A DNA stretch of 64,000 bases from Diphasiastrum complanatum (lineage: Eukaryota > Streptophyta > Lycopodiopsida > Lycopodiales > Lycopodiaceae). Numbering within the stretch: the stretch's first letter is position 1; each line of letters starts with the position of its first letter. Positions 1 through 9,755 of this stretch are shown in pieces. The notes beneath the pieces were generated by a model, which ran no database searches, was not told the origin of the DNA, and saw only the letters and a program-made list of their open reading frames with translations. The stretch spans positions 39,073,014 to 39,137,013 of the forward strand of contig CM055102.1 in the NCBI GenBank assembly GCA_029204225.1, given 5' to 3'. Position numbers and translations under genes: made by a program.

Positions 1-564
1 ATTTTTTCTATCTTTGTCGAAGCTTTGTATGCCCACCACTGACTCTGTGTTTACTTTATCATCAAGTTATTGTGATGATAAGTAATCTAGGACTTTATTT
101 GAGGGAGGTAGGAGTGCCTTAATAGTTTATGAGATACGGGGGTGGGGAGATAGAACCGAGGTTGGGGGAGAGCTAGGAACGTTCCTTGGAAAATGTAAGA
201 TAGACTTTAGGGGGTAAAAAAAGAGCAAAAAATAGGGTTAGGTTTATGGTTTATAGTACGGGCAAGGTTAGAGGTGGGTTAAGAATTAGGGTTTGGGAGA
301 GCAAAAGTGGTGATTGGGGTGAGGTTTGAAGGATATAGAAAGGGGGTGTAGAGACGTTTTGGAGGGGTATCAAAGTTATGTTAGAAAACAACACTATAGG
401 CTATATAAAATGTATGAAGTCAAAGAGGAGGGAAAGTGAAAGGAAGGAGGGTGGAAAAAAAAGATTGTTGGGGTACGAAAGGGAGGGGGCGTAGGGTAGA
501 CGGTTATCTCCCATTCAATTAGGGTAGACGGTCATCTCTCTCTCTTTTCCTAAATCCTAAACAC

Positions 565-567
<3 letters not shown>
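1..567. other. Non-coding flank, no gene seen
   Basis: No open frame with recognisable similarity. The + strand is purine- and G-rich between about 120 and 500, with scattered degenerate telomere-like words (AGGGTTTGG, GGGTTAGG) that do not form a regular array. The segment ends in the CT microsatellite. Confidence 0.6.

Positions 568-658
<91 letters not shown>
568..658. repeat. (CT)n microsatellite
   Basis: About 90 bases of uninterrupted CT dinucleotide. On the minus strand it reads as an Arg-Glu repeat, which is an artefact of the dinucleotide and not a protein. Confidence 0.97.
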
Positions 659-660
<2 letters not shown>

Positions 661-863
661 GCCGCATGAGAAAACAATCCACAATCAGACTCTTGCCATT
701 GTCAAAAGCATCAGCAATCCGGCCGCCCATCATGGGCATACCCACTAGATCATCGACCGCCATCTAGATCGGCCGTCATCACCCGTCAACAACATACTGA
801 ATTTCCAAATCATCGGCCATCACCTAGATCGGCCACCATTGCCCGTCAACGACGGTCACTCTT
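659..863. other. Short flank with duplicated GATCGGCC words
   Basis: Two diverged copies of a roughly 75-base unit containing ATCGGCC, CATCACC and CCCGTCAAC lie between about 745 and 855, just left of element A. No coding potential recognised. Confidence 0.4.
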
Positions 864-1628
864 TGTGAAGAATTGAAAAAAATTATCTATGTTAGATATA
901 GGGGTCTTATGTTTTTTATATCAAGCATGTAGGTGTAGGATGTTGATAGGACCAAATTTGGCATAGATGGCAAATTACCCATTTCCACTTGTAATGCCAC
1001 TATTTAGCCAAAATAGAGTAAGAGGCTAAACTCGTGCCAATTAGAGTGTAGACAAGTGTAATACTTTTGTTTGATGAAATTTAGGAGGTCCAATAGGATT
1101 TAGAGGTGGAACCTTGAGGGGTCCAATAGAATTTGAGATTTGCTTGAAAATGGTTCAATAGAATTTAGAGGTGAATGGATCAATGGTCCAATAGCATTAA
1201 GAGGTGTCAAAAGTGTGGTCCAATCATAGTTAAGAATTGTGGTAGATCGTGGATCTACTAGTATCATTGTACTTCTCATTTGGATCTAATTGATTAAGAG
1301 ATTGAGTGGATTTTGAGTGTAAGTGATTTTCTAGCTTCCTCTCTCTACCCGAGAGCTCATGATGATTTCCTCTCTCTACCCGAGGAGAGCAGCTTGTTTT
1401 TACTTAGAATAGTTTTTGGATACTTCCCACACGTGTGAGTGAGAGTTGGAAGTGATTGAATGCATGTAGTAGTGTGTTTTTGCCATAGAATCAAAGATTG
1501 ATCTTGAATCTCAATCTAGTCTTGATGTTGGTGCATCTACACACCTTAGGAGATCACAAGTACATGTTGTGGTCAGTCCACACGTGTGAATCACATGTTG
1601 TGGTCAGTCCACACGTGTGAATTTAACA
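864..1628 (+). repeat. 5' LTR of element A
   Basis: Starts TGTGAAGAATTG and ends TTTAACA, directly before the primer-binding site. About 765 bp; the reverse complement resembles the 819-bp LTRs of element D over most of its length (for example the GGTGTAGGATGTTGATAGG block). Its 3' end holds a tandem duplication of about 30 bases around CAGTCCACACGTGTGAAT that the D LTRs lack. The start is set by alignment to D, so it could be off by a few bases. Confidence 0.82.
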
Positions 1629-1641
1629 TGGTATCAGAGCC
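1629..1641 (+). promoter_or_regulatory. Primer-binding site of element A (tRNA-iMet type)
   Basis: TGGTATCAGAGCC directly follows the LTR end. This matches the 3' end of plant initiator methionine tRNA, the usual primer for copia elements. Confidence 0.93.
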
Positions 1642-2382
1642 TACCTAATGTTACCATGCATTTTGGTCCATTTGAGTGAAAACTTTTTATCAATCTTGAG
1701 CTAGAAATTGTCAAGATCCATTTTCCTAGCTATCTTGTCTAATTTTGGATCAAAAGAGATCAATAGGGCATTGATTGGGTCTAACCTGGTACTGTATGGA
1801 ATCAGGTGCTAAGACATGTGTAAGGAACATCCAATTTCAGATTGAGAGTTCTCTCTCATGCTTGATCCATTTATCTTGCTTGATAGCTTATTTTGAAGCT
1901 ATTTTTGTCTAGTATTTGATGCAATCAGTTTCATTCCATTTGGTGAGCCAATCAAAACTTATAAGTTTTTGAAGAGGGTTAGGTAGGGCACCTAGACCTT
2001 GGTGGACACATTTGGTTTGGTCAAGAGATTGCCTGTTTGATCTCTATTCACAGTTGTATGGTTACCAATCTCATCTATAAGTGATCTAGACATTGTAATG
2101 ATCATAGCCAATTTGTTTCATGCAATATCATTGAGTTTGAGTCAAATTTGGTTACTTAGTGTATTTCACACGTGCTAAGGGTAGATGATCCTAACATTGT
2201 CTATAGTCCATCATTTGATGTGAAATAGATCTTGTTTTAGAGAGATTTGAGTAGCTACTGAGAATCAATTCACAAATAGTTGCAAGATCTTTCATAGGAG
2301 GAGATAGCACTTCATTATTGGATCCTATTGAGAGTGTGTAGCAACATTTATTGTTCATCATTTGAGTTTTCTTCACTTTTAA

Positions 2383-3749
2383 ATGTCTTCAATGAGTTCA
2401 TCTTTGTTGGAAACAAGTGAAAGATTGTCCACTTCAAACTATTCATTTTGGAAGATGAGGATGGAATCCATCTTGGTCCTTCAAGATGTGATGGACATAG
2501 TTCTTGGCCTTGAAGAAGAACCACAAGTTCTTTAAGAGATTCAAAAATACAAAAAGAGAGCTAGGATGGCTCTTCACTACATTAAGATGAATGTCTCTAA
2601 TGAGATATTGAGGGAGATAGGTACTTGTACAATAACCGCAAAGAAGCTTGGGATTGTCTCAAGACTATCTATGAGGCTAAGAACACCTCTAGGCTCCTCA
2701 CTCTTAGAAATCAAATCTTCCAAAGTAGCCAAAAGAGTGATGAGAGTGCATCTAGCTATGTTTTGAGAGTAAAAGATATTCATAGACAACTTGCTTGCAT
2801 TGGTGATTCCATCAATCAAAATGAGCTAGTCCAAGTCATTCTCAATGGCTTGAGAAGTGAATTCGATAACCTTGTCCAATCCTATGCCATTAAGGAGGAG
2901 CTACCAAGTTTGGAGGCTCTCCAAAGTGTGCTAATTTTTGAAGAATCAAGACAAGAGTACAAGCTCTTGCGGGTGGACAAGCTTTCTCTCACTCATAATG
3001 ATGGCAAAGCCCTCTTTGCCAAGGACAAGCACAAAGGGAGGAGCAAGAACCAATATCAACAATCCTCAATCAAGGACAAAGCCAAATCCAAAGACAAAGA
3101 TGAGGAGGAAGATGATTCCTCTAATGCTTCATCATCCAAGCTCAAGAAGAAGAAGATCAAGTGCTTTTATTGTGGCAAGAAAGGCCATTATGCCACCAAT
3201 TGCTTCAAGAAGAAGAATCAACTCAAGCAAGCCAACATCACCAATGAGAAGGAAAACACTATTGCAAGTGATGGAGAGCTATCTCTTATGGTCTCTAGCT
3301 TCTCATCCACTCCTTTCAAGAAGGACGACTTATGGTATATTGATAGTGGAGCCTCTTCACATATGTGTAGCTCAAAGGATTCTTTCATTTCTATTGCACC
3401 TTATGATGGAGTCAAGAAATCAATATACACTACAAATGATTTTGAATGTCCTATTGAAGGCATAGGGAACATTCCCTTAAAGCTTGCATCCTCTAAATTT
3501 CCTTCTCTTTCTAAAGTTCTTTATGTGCCTAAGCTTACTAAGAATCTCATTAGTGTTGGCCAATCGCTTGATAATGGCCTTGATGTAAAATTCAATGTTG
3601 ATACTTGCACTATCAAGAAGAATGATGAGATACTTGCATTAGGATCTAGATTTGGAGGCATCTATAAACTAGATCCAAATGAATATGTGAATGCTTGTAA
3701 TGTTGCTCTTGTGAACAAGCTCTCTATGGAGAAATCATGGCATAGGAGG
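2383..3749 (+). pseudogene. Element A gag and protease, broken
   Basis: Begins at the ATG at 2383. The frame reads a copia gag (UBN2/retrotran_gag type) closely resembling element D gag. It is broken by an in-frame TAA at 2533-2535, where D has a Gln codon, and by a frameshift near 2625-2640; it then runs open from 2625. Visible domains are the alpha-helical gag core, a CCHC zinc knuckle (CFYCGKKGHYATNC) at about 3162-3203, and a pepsin-like protease with an intact DSGASSH active site near 3340-3360. The reading ends at 3749 in the WHRR of the HHCC pre-integrase domain, where element B has inserted. The matching continuation lies after 9760. Confidence 0.9.
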
Positions 3750-4400
3750 TGTGAAAGATTTCAGATCCTTAAGATCCAATCTACTTGAATGATCTTTGGT
3801 TAGAAAGAGAAATACACTACCAATTTCACCAATGTAGAAAAATCAGCATCTACACACAATTTGAGATGAAAACACTAATAGAACTTGATCAAACTTGAAT
3901 GAAATGATTATGTACTGTTGCTGTCCGTACAAAACCAGCAAGCTACTGTATTTCACACGTGTGGATCCAAAAATAGCAGATATAGATCATTCTACACATA
4001 GAATTGCAAGCAATCACCAAGATAGTGCACCAATGGATAGTAGAACCCAAGAGAACCATGTATAAGCATGAAATGAGATAGAGAAGAGATAGTATGACTC
4101 TCTCCACGATTTACATCCTTTTATAACAGGTCCAAACCCTATTTGGCCACTTGGCTTTCCCACCAAAATGCTAACCCTACCAATTTTGGGTCTAGATTCA
4201 ATGTACCCAACTTATTCAAATTGAATCTACTCAAACTCGCATTCTATCTTTCCCACACTTTCAAAAAAGTGTTTATTCAAATGAAATTTAGACTAATGAA
4301 CTTTGAAAAGTCAACCTCTAAGTCTAAAACAAGTTTTGGCCTCAATATGCCAAATATGGAAATATTGCAAAATGTGATGAAACTAGTTGAATCTTTCACA
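3750..4400 (-). repeat. 3' LTR of element B
   Basis: Same 651-bp sequence as 9105-9755. It is followed on its inner side by a purine-rich tract, which makes it the 3' LTR of the minus-strand element. Confidence 0.95.
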
Positions 4401-4412
4401 CTCCCTCTTCAA
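4401..4412 (-). promoter_or_regulatory. Polypurine tract of element B
   Basis: On the minus strand the sequence TTGAAGAGGGAG directly precedes the LTR TGTGAAAG. This is the expected plus-strand primer position. Element C carries the same tract at its 3' LTR. Confidence 0.85.
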
Positions 4413-4426
4413 CTAGTTTTAGCATA

Positions 4427-4956
4427 GACTTTGATAATACTCCAAGTGAAGTCCTATGCTTCATGAACAAGTCTTTTCCCAATGCTTTGGTGAAGATATC
4501 AGCTACACATTCCCTTGAAGACACATGTTGAAGCTCCACCTCCTTTGCAATGACTCGTATCTCAATATGCTTGCTCCTAGCATGAAAGATAGGATTGGAT
4601 GCCATTCTTTGAGTTGATTGATTGTCACAAAAGATGATTGGACTCTCTGAAAAATCTAGCAAGTGAAGATCCTTGATCATCCTTTTGATCCATACCATCT
4701 CCTTTGTGCAATGTGTAAGAGCTTTGTACTCGGCCTCACTAGATGACAATGAGATAGTGGCTTGTTTCTTTGACATCCATGATATAGCTCTAAAATACAA
4801 TAAGAACTAATGAATTTCCTATCCATTACATCTCCAGCATAGTCCGAATCTGAAAATCCAAAAAGATTAGGTGATGATCCCTCATACAATATGCCAAAAT
4901 CTCGAGTTCCAATGATGTACCTCAAAACTTGCTTTCCTAGCTTCCAATGCTCCTAG
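4427..4956 (-). pseudogene. Element B RNase H remnant
   Basis: Homology to copia RT/RNase H resumes abruptly near 4955 with EHWKLGKQVLRYIIGTRDFG. It then covers the RNase H core (FSDSDYAG, SWMSKKQATISLSSSEAEY, IIFCDNQS, ADIFTKALGKDLF). The frame changes between 4677 and 4800, and relative to element C about nine residues around YHFVRK are missing after HARSKHIE. The domain is probably inactive, and it is separated by a stop from the long upstream frame. Confidence 0.88.
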
Positions 4957-7900
4957 CATAGTTTTTGTCAATAGAACTTTGATCCATCATAAGAATGATC
5001 TTCTTCCTAAGAATAGATCTCCTTTCAATGATCATGTAATGCTCAAAATAGAAACAACCATAATTGATATAGAGAATAGTGTCCACTTGGGATGCTTCAC
5101 TATTTCTTACATCAATTTTACATGTAAAAATGTGACTAGAACATGAAGAATCAAATAGAATGTAAGTGAGATGATTCCACCATGCTTCCAAATCTGAAAT
5201 CTCTGAAAAAATACAGCAAAAAAACAATAAATGTGAGTGATCAACTTTTGCTTGCATGTCTCCTCCTCCTTTGTCCTTTGTTGCCTTGTATCCACCATGA
5301 TACTCCATGAATGAGCCTCCATCTTCATCTTGCCACAAGAAACCATCAAACCTTGGAAATCCATGAGTAGGTGAGTACATAAATGATGCATATCCAGCAC
5401 CACATGACTCCATAAACCAAGTAGTTTGCACTAGTCCATCTTCAAGATCTACTTGACACAAGAAAATGACCATGAATTCACCAAAAATTGACAATCTCCA
5501 AGTATTGGCACCAAGTAGCTCAACACTTGAGAACTTAGCCATGGATGAGTGACATAATGAGCCTCCAATAGCTTCATTTCCATCAGAAAAATCAGCCAAG
5601 AATGCTAGTACAAATCCAACATCAAAACAATGCTCACCAATGTAGCTAGTTTTACCATATCTTGACAATTTGCACACATCCACATGAAATTGCTCAAACA
5701 TGAGATAGAACAAGTAAAGTAAACTTGAACAACACTTTCTTGCTGCTCCTTTGACCTTACTTGAGTCTTCAATATGCTGCAAAAACAGATCCATAACACC
5801 CTTGCCAATTACCTCTCCTTTGATGCTCTTGACTAGCTCCAAATTGCCAACTTCCCTTTTGACTAGTTGAAGCGCTTTGAGATCAACCTCTTGATCTTCA
5901 ACTCGACCATCAAAGTCATTGAACAAACTTTGTTTTCCAGATCCATTACTTGATTTTACAGCAATATAACATCCATCCACTTGCATAGCTCCATGTACAC
6001 AAGAAGATCCTCCAAAAGATGTTTCACTCTTTATAAGAGATCGATACTCAAGATCCATTGGTTGGATACACTCCTCTTCTTTCCTTGCTTGATCTACACT
6101 TGTAGGATCATCAAAAGAAGTTAGGAAAGTAACATAATTTATAGAAACTACTTGCTTACCCTTTTGATCATATGTGAGCCTTGAAGGTACTTGTCTTTCT
6201 CTTGATGTTCTCCTTGGCTTTTGACTTGATGAAGGTCCATCATCACCACCATCCAAAGTAGGATCCTTCTCATCACCATCAAGAATGTTAGAACCATCTA
6301 CTTTACCATCAATCATGCTTGAAGACACCTTTGTAATGTTTCCCTCATAAAAAATGACATCTCTACCAACAATCACTTTGTTAGTAGAAGGAATGTAAAC
6401 CTTGTAGGCTTTACTCACCTCACTATATCCAACAAAAATACCTCTTCTTGAAGATGGATCCTCCTTGGTCCTATCATCAAGAGTAATGTTGACATAGCAT
6501 GTGCATCCAAAGGTTCTTAGAAAGTTGACACTCGGCCTCCTCTTGAATAGCATCTCAAAAGGTGTCCTTCCATCCAAAATAGCACTCGGCCACCTATTGC
6601 ACAAGAAATTGGCACACAACAAAGCCTGATCCCAAAATGGTTTGTCAAGATTAGCACTTAACCTCATAGCTTTAGCACTTTCACATAAAGTTCTATTCTT
6701 CCTTTCAGCCACTCCATTTTGTTGTGGGGTCCTTGATGTTGTATACTCCCTCTTGATCCCATGCTCATCACAAAAGGCCTTGAACTTGTTAGATATGTAC
6801 TCACCACCATTGTCACCTCTCAAGCACTTGATCTTTGTGGAGAATTGGTTCTCCCTTGCATTATTGAACTTGACAAAGACATCATACACTTCATCCTTGC
6901 TCTTTAGTAGATAGATCCAACAAAATCTACTAAAATTATCAATGAATGTTACATACATCTTAGATCCACTATTGCTAATTGTAGTAAATCCATGAATATC
7001 CGAATGTACAAGTTGAAAAGGCTTTGTAGATCTAGAAATAGATCTAGTATAAGGTAGTCTATGTGACTTAGACAAAGCACAAGACTCACAAACATGCTTG
7101 TCATTACTTAAGGAACTTGGAAGACCAATCACATCCTTCTTCCTTGCCATTCCCTCCAATGACTTGAAGTTGAGGTGTCCCATCCTTTTGTGCCAAATCT
7201 CTTGAATAGAAATTTGCTCCCTTGCAACACATCCAACTTGGTTAGCAATAACACAAGCATCAAGTTTGAACAACTTCCCTTGCCTTTTACCTTTTCCAAT
7301 CAAGACATCCTTCCTTTTGATCAAACAAGCATCTCCATCAAACTCCACCTTGAGGCCCTTACTTAGCATTTGACTCACACTAAGAAAATTCTTGGTAATA
7401 GATGGAATAAACAAGACATCCTCCAAATGAACATTCCTATTTGTAGAGAGAGAAATAGGACTTGTGCCAATCCCTTTGATTGCACACTCACCATCATTGG
7501 CCGTGTAGATCACCCTCTTGTCATCTCCACATGCCAACAAAGAAGTGAAGTACTCTTTGTGAAAGGTCATGTGTGAACTTGCTTCACTATCAATCGACCA
7601 AGGATCTAGATCTCCATCATTAGCAAGCATACATGAAGACATCACAAAATCATCATCATTTGCATCTTGCACATTCGAACCATCCTCATCAAGAGTAAGA
7701 TTACCTTGCTTGTCTCCTTGATCTCTCTTCTTCTTGTAGCACTCACTTGCAAAGTGTCCTTTGATGCCACAATAGAGGCACTTGAGCTTTGATCTATCCT
7801 TCTTTTTGCCACTTGAAGAAGCATCCACTTGATCTTGCCCTTTAGACCACTTGCTTTTGGTTTTGTTCTTGAATTTGCCCTTTGTGAACATAGCATCCTC

Positions 7901-8503
7901 TTGAAGTGTCGATGTAGATCCACCTCTTGCTTGAAGCCTATATTCCTCATTGATCAAGATCTCTTGAAGATCCATCAAACTTGGCAAAGTATTTTGAATA
8001 GCAATACTTTGAACAATGTTAGCATGAGCATCCAACAAGCCATTAAGAATCACTTGAATAAGCTCTCCTTCCTTAATGCTTTCATCTACGCAAGCTAACT
8101 CATCATTCAATGCTTTCATTCTCAAAACAAAAGTACTTGGACTTTCTTCATTCTTTTGCAAACAAGAAAAGATTTGCCTTATTAGAGTCAACACTCTAGA
8201 AGTAGACTTGGATTCATAAAGCTTCTTCAATGAATTCCAAGCTTCCAAAGATGATGTGCACTTACCAACTTCCTTGAGAAGTTCATTGGTAACATTCATC
8301 TTTATCATGTGTAGAGCCTTCTTGGCCCTCTTGTCATACCTCAATTGATCTTGTTGTGTTGTTGGTCTCTCCTCCAAACCTACAACAATATCCAAAACAT
8401 CATTCATCTCAAGAAGTGACTCCATCCTCACTTTCCATAATGAATAGTTACTTGAGGTAAGCCTATCATGGGCTTCCAACATGACTCCAATTGAGGTTGC
8501 CAT
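4937..8503 (-). CDS. Element B gag-protease-integrase fused to a replacement module
   Basis: A single 1188-residue frame. Residues ~1-230 are copia gag. A CCHC knuckle (CLYCGIKGHFASEC) follows near 240. The protease motif near residue 305 reads DSEASSHM where active copia proteases have DSGASSHM, so it may be inactive. The HHCC pre-integrase domain (WHKRMGHLN...CESCALSKSH) lies near 440-490 and the integrase core at ~500-720, with HSD, GDNGGEY and the Glu of NGVAERKNR all present. After the usual linker the frame enters the RT start (MDLEYRSLIK). Near DNA position 6025 it leaves all RT similarity and continues open for about 350 codons of unrecognised, Cys- and aromatic-rich sequence. RT is absent. 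The start is the first Met, shortly after the primer site, as usual for gag. Confidence 0.85.
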   Translation of the reverse strand: MATSIGVMLEAHDRLTSSNYSLWKVRMESLLEMNDVLDIVVGLEERPTTQQDQLRYDKRAKKALHMIKMNVTNELLKEVGKCTSSLEAWNSLKKLYESKSTSRVLTLIRQIFSCLQKNEESPSTFVLRMKALNDELACVDESIKEGELIQVILNGLLDAHANIVQSIAIQNTLPSLMDLQEILINEEYRLQARGGSTSTLQEDAMFTKGKFKNKTKSKWSKGQDQVDASSSGKKKDRSKLKCLYCGIKGHFASECYKKKRDQGDKQGNLTLDEDGSNVQDANDDDFVMSSCMLANDGDLDPWSIDSEASSHMTFHKEYFTSLLACGDDKRVIYTANDGECAIKGIGTSPISLSTNRNVHLEDVLFIPSITKNFLSVSQMLSKGLKVEFDGDACLIKRKDVLIGKGKRQGKLFKLDACVIANQVGCVAREQISIQEIWHKRMGHLNFKSLEGMARKKDVIGLPSSLSNDKHVCESCALSKSHRLPYTRSISRSTKPFQLVHSDIHGFTTISNSGSKMYVTFIDNFSRFCWIYLLKSKDEVYDVFVKFNNARENQFSTKIKCLRGDNGGEYISNKFKAFCDEHGIKREYTTSRTPQQNGVAERKNRTLCESAKAMRLSANLDKPFWDQALLCANFLCNRWPSAILDGRTPFEMLFKRRPSVNFLRTFGCTCYVNITLDDRTKEDPSSRRGIFVGYSEVSKAYKVYIPSTNKVIVGRDVIFYEGNITKVSSSMIDGKVDGSNILDGDEKDPTLDGGDDGPSSSQKPRRTSRERQVPSRLTYDQKGKQVVSINYVTFLTSFDDPTSVDQARKEEECIQPMDLEYRSLIKSETSFGGSSCVHGAMQVDGCYIAVKSSNGSGKQSLFNDFDGRVEDQEVDLKALQLVKREVGNLELVKSIKGEVIGKGVMDLFLQHIEDSSKVKGAARKCCSSLLYLFYLMFEQFHVDVCKLSRYGKTSYIGEHCFDVGFVLAFLADFSDGNEAIGGSLCHSSMAKFSSVELLGANTWRLSIFGEFMVIFLCQVDLEDGLVQTTWFMESCGAGYASFMYSPTHGFPRFDGFLWQDEDGGSFMEYHGGYKATKDKGGGDMQAKVDHSHLLFFCCIFSEISDLEAWWNHLTYILFDSSCSSHIFTCKIDVRNSEASQVDTILYINYGCFYFEHYMIIERRSILRKKIILMMDQSSIDKNYARSIGS
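4956..6025 (-). other. RT-replacing module of element B
   Basis: This 1.07-kb segment occupies exactly the place of the reverse transcriptase. Left of it the integrase linker aligns with element C through MDLEY; right of it alignment with C resumes at EHWKLGK. It is open in the gag-pol frame (about 350 codons). It contains CC-rich and aromatic stretches (SRYGKTSYIGEHCFDVGF, GFPRFDGFLWQDEDGG) and ends with HIFTC...SEASQVDT. I do not recognise the protein. It could be captured host sequence or a module native to this non-autonomous lineage. Confidence 0.7.
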
Positions 8504-9091
8504 GTAGCAATGACCTGATCTTCTCTTTCAACCTGCTTCAATGCACAAAGCACTCCTTTGAAAAACAACAAATGCTTTCAAAAGAAATCATCCAAGATTT
8601 TAAACTATCTCACAAATTCTCTTCTAGCACTTATCCAAGCAAATCAACACATAGAATTATGGAATCTTGATCAACCTATGATCTATCCTCAATCTAATGA
8701 CTTTTGCCACTTCCTAAGATTGAAACACACTCAAATGAAGTCCAGCAACCTCACTATCTAGAGATCCAATCAAAATTAGGGTTTTGACAAAATCACAAAA
8801 AATTGACTATTCCAAATCTACATGCAAATGCTGAAAATTTGATATGCAATCTATAAGCCACCACTTAGGCTGAACCAATGATCCAAAAATCGGCCAAATA
8901 CAGCATGTGAATTCAAAAAATGGAATTGAACAAGTATATTGACCTATTTAGTGTTTTGATCTACAAAAGATCCAATCTACAAACGCAAAAAATCCGATTT
9001 TGGTGTAGAATCCTCTCTAGCATGCTATAGACTTGATATCTTCACCAAATCATTGATAGATCTGATTTCCTCCTTCATAACCTGAAACACA
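8504..9091 (-). other. Element B 5' untranslated leader
   Basis: About 590 bases between the primer site and the gag ATG, with no conserved frame. In retroelements this region usually holds the packaging and dimerisation signals; none can be identified by eye. Confidence 0.6.
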
Positions 9092-9104
9092 AGCTCTGAT
9101 ACCA
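9092..9104 (-). promoter_or_regulatory. Primer-binding site of element B
   Basis: On the minus strand TGGTATCAGAGCT directly follows the 5' LTR, matching initiator Met tRNA. Confidence 0.93.
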
Positions 9105-9755
9105 TGTGAAAGATTTCAGATCCTTAAGATCCAATCTACTTGAATGATCTTTGGTTAGAAAGAGAAATACACTACCAATTTCACCAATGTAGAAAAATCA
9201 GCATCTACACACAATTTGAGATGCAAACACTAATAGAACTTGATCAAACTTGAATGAAATGATTATGTACTGTTGCTGTCCATACAGAACCAGCAAGCTA
9301 CTATATTTCACACGTGTGGATCCAAAAATAACAAATATCGATCATTCTACACATAGAATTGCAAGCAATCACCAAGATAGTGCACCAATGGATAGTAGAA
9401 CCCAAGAGAACCATGTATAAGCATGAAATGAGATAGAGAAGAGATAGTATGACTCTCTCCACGATTTACATCCTTTTATAGCAGGTCCAAACCCTATTTG
9501 GCCACTTGGCTTTCCCACCAAAATGCTAACCCTACCAATTTTGGGTCTAGATTCAATGTACCCAACTTATTTAAATTGAATCTACTCAAACTCGCATTCT
9601 ATCTTTCCCACACTTTCAAAAAAGTGTTTATTCAAATGAGTTTTGGCCAAATAAACTTTGAAAAGTCAACCTCTAAGTCTAAAACGAGTTTTGGCCTCAA
9701 TATGCCAAATATGAAAATATTGCAAAATGTGATGAAACTAGTTGAATCTTTCACA
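9105..9755 (-). repeat. 5' LTR of element B
   Basis: 651 bp, same length and near-identical sequence as 3750-4400. The most divergent part is a block around 9636-9655 (ATGAGTTTTGGCCAAATAA versus ATGAAATTTAGACTAATGA in the other LTR), which looks like a conversion patch or clustered change. Confidence 0.95.

Larger units (their letters stand above)
3750..9755 (-). mobile_element. Complete but RT-less copia element B nested in A
   Basis: A 6006-bp minus-strand element with two 651-bp LTRs (3750-4400 and 9105-9755). It is flanked by the 5-bp direct repeat GGAGG (3745-3749 and 9756-9760), a normal copia target-site duplication. LTR termini are long inverted repeats (TGTGAAAGATT / AATCTTTCACA). 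By eye the two LTRs differ at roughly 20 positions (about 3%), part of them clustered in one short block, so the insertion is older than D. Gag, protease and integrase are in one frame, but the RT is replaced by unrelated sequence and RNase H is a remnant. It needs an RT in trans. Confidence 0.95.

Noticed and set aside
557-763. Open frame rich in Arg-Glu repeats on the minus strand
   Set aside because: It is a translation of the CT microsatellite and has no other protein content.
6642-8098. Plus-strand frames inside element B
   Set aside because: Antisense shadows of the gag-pol frame.
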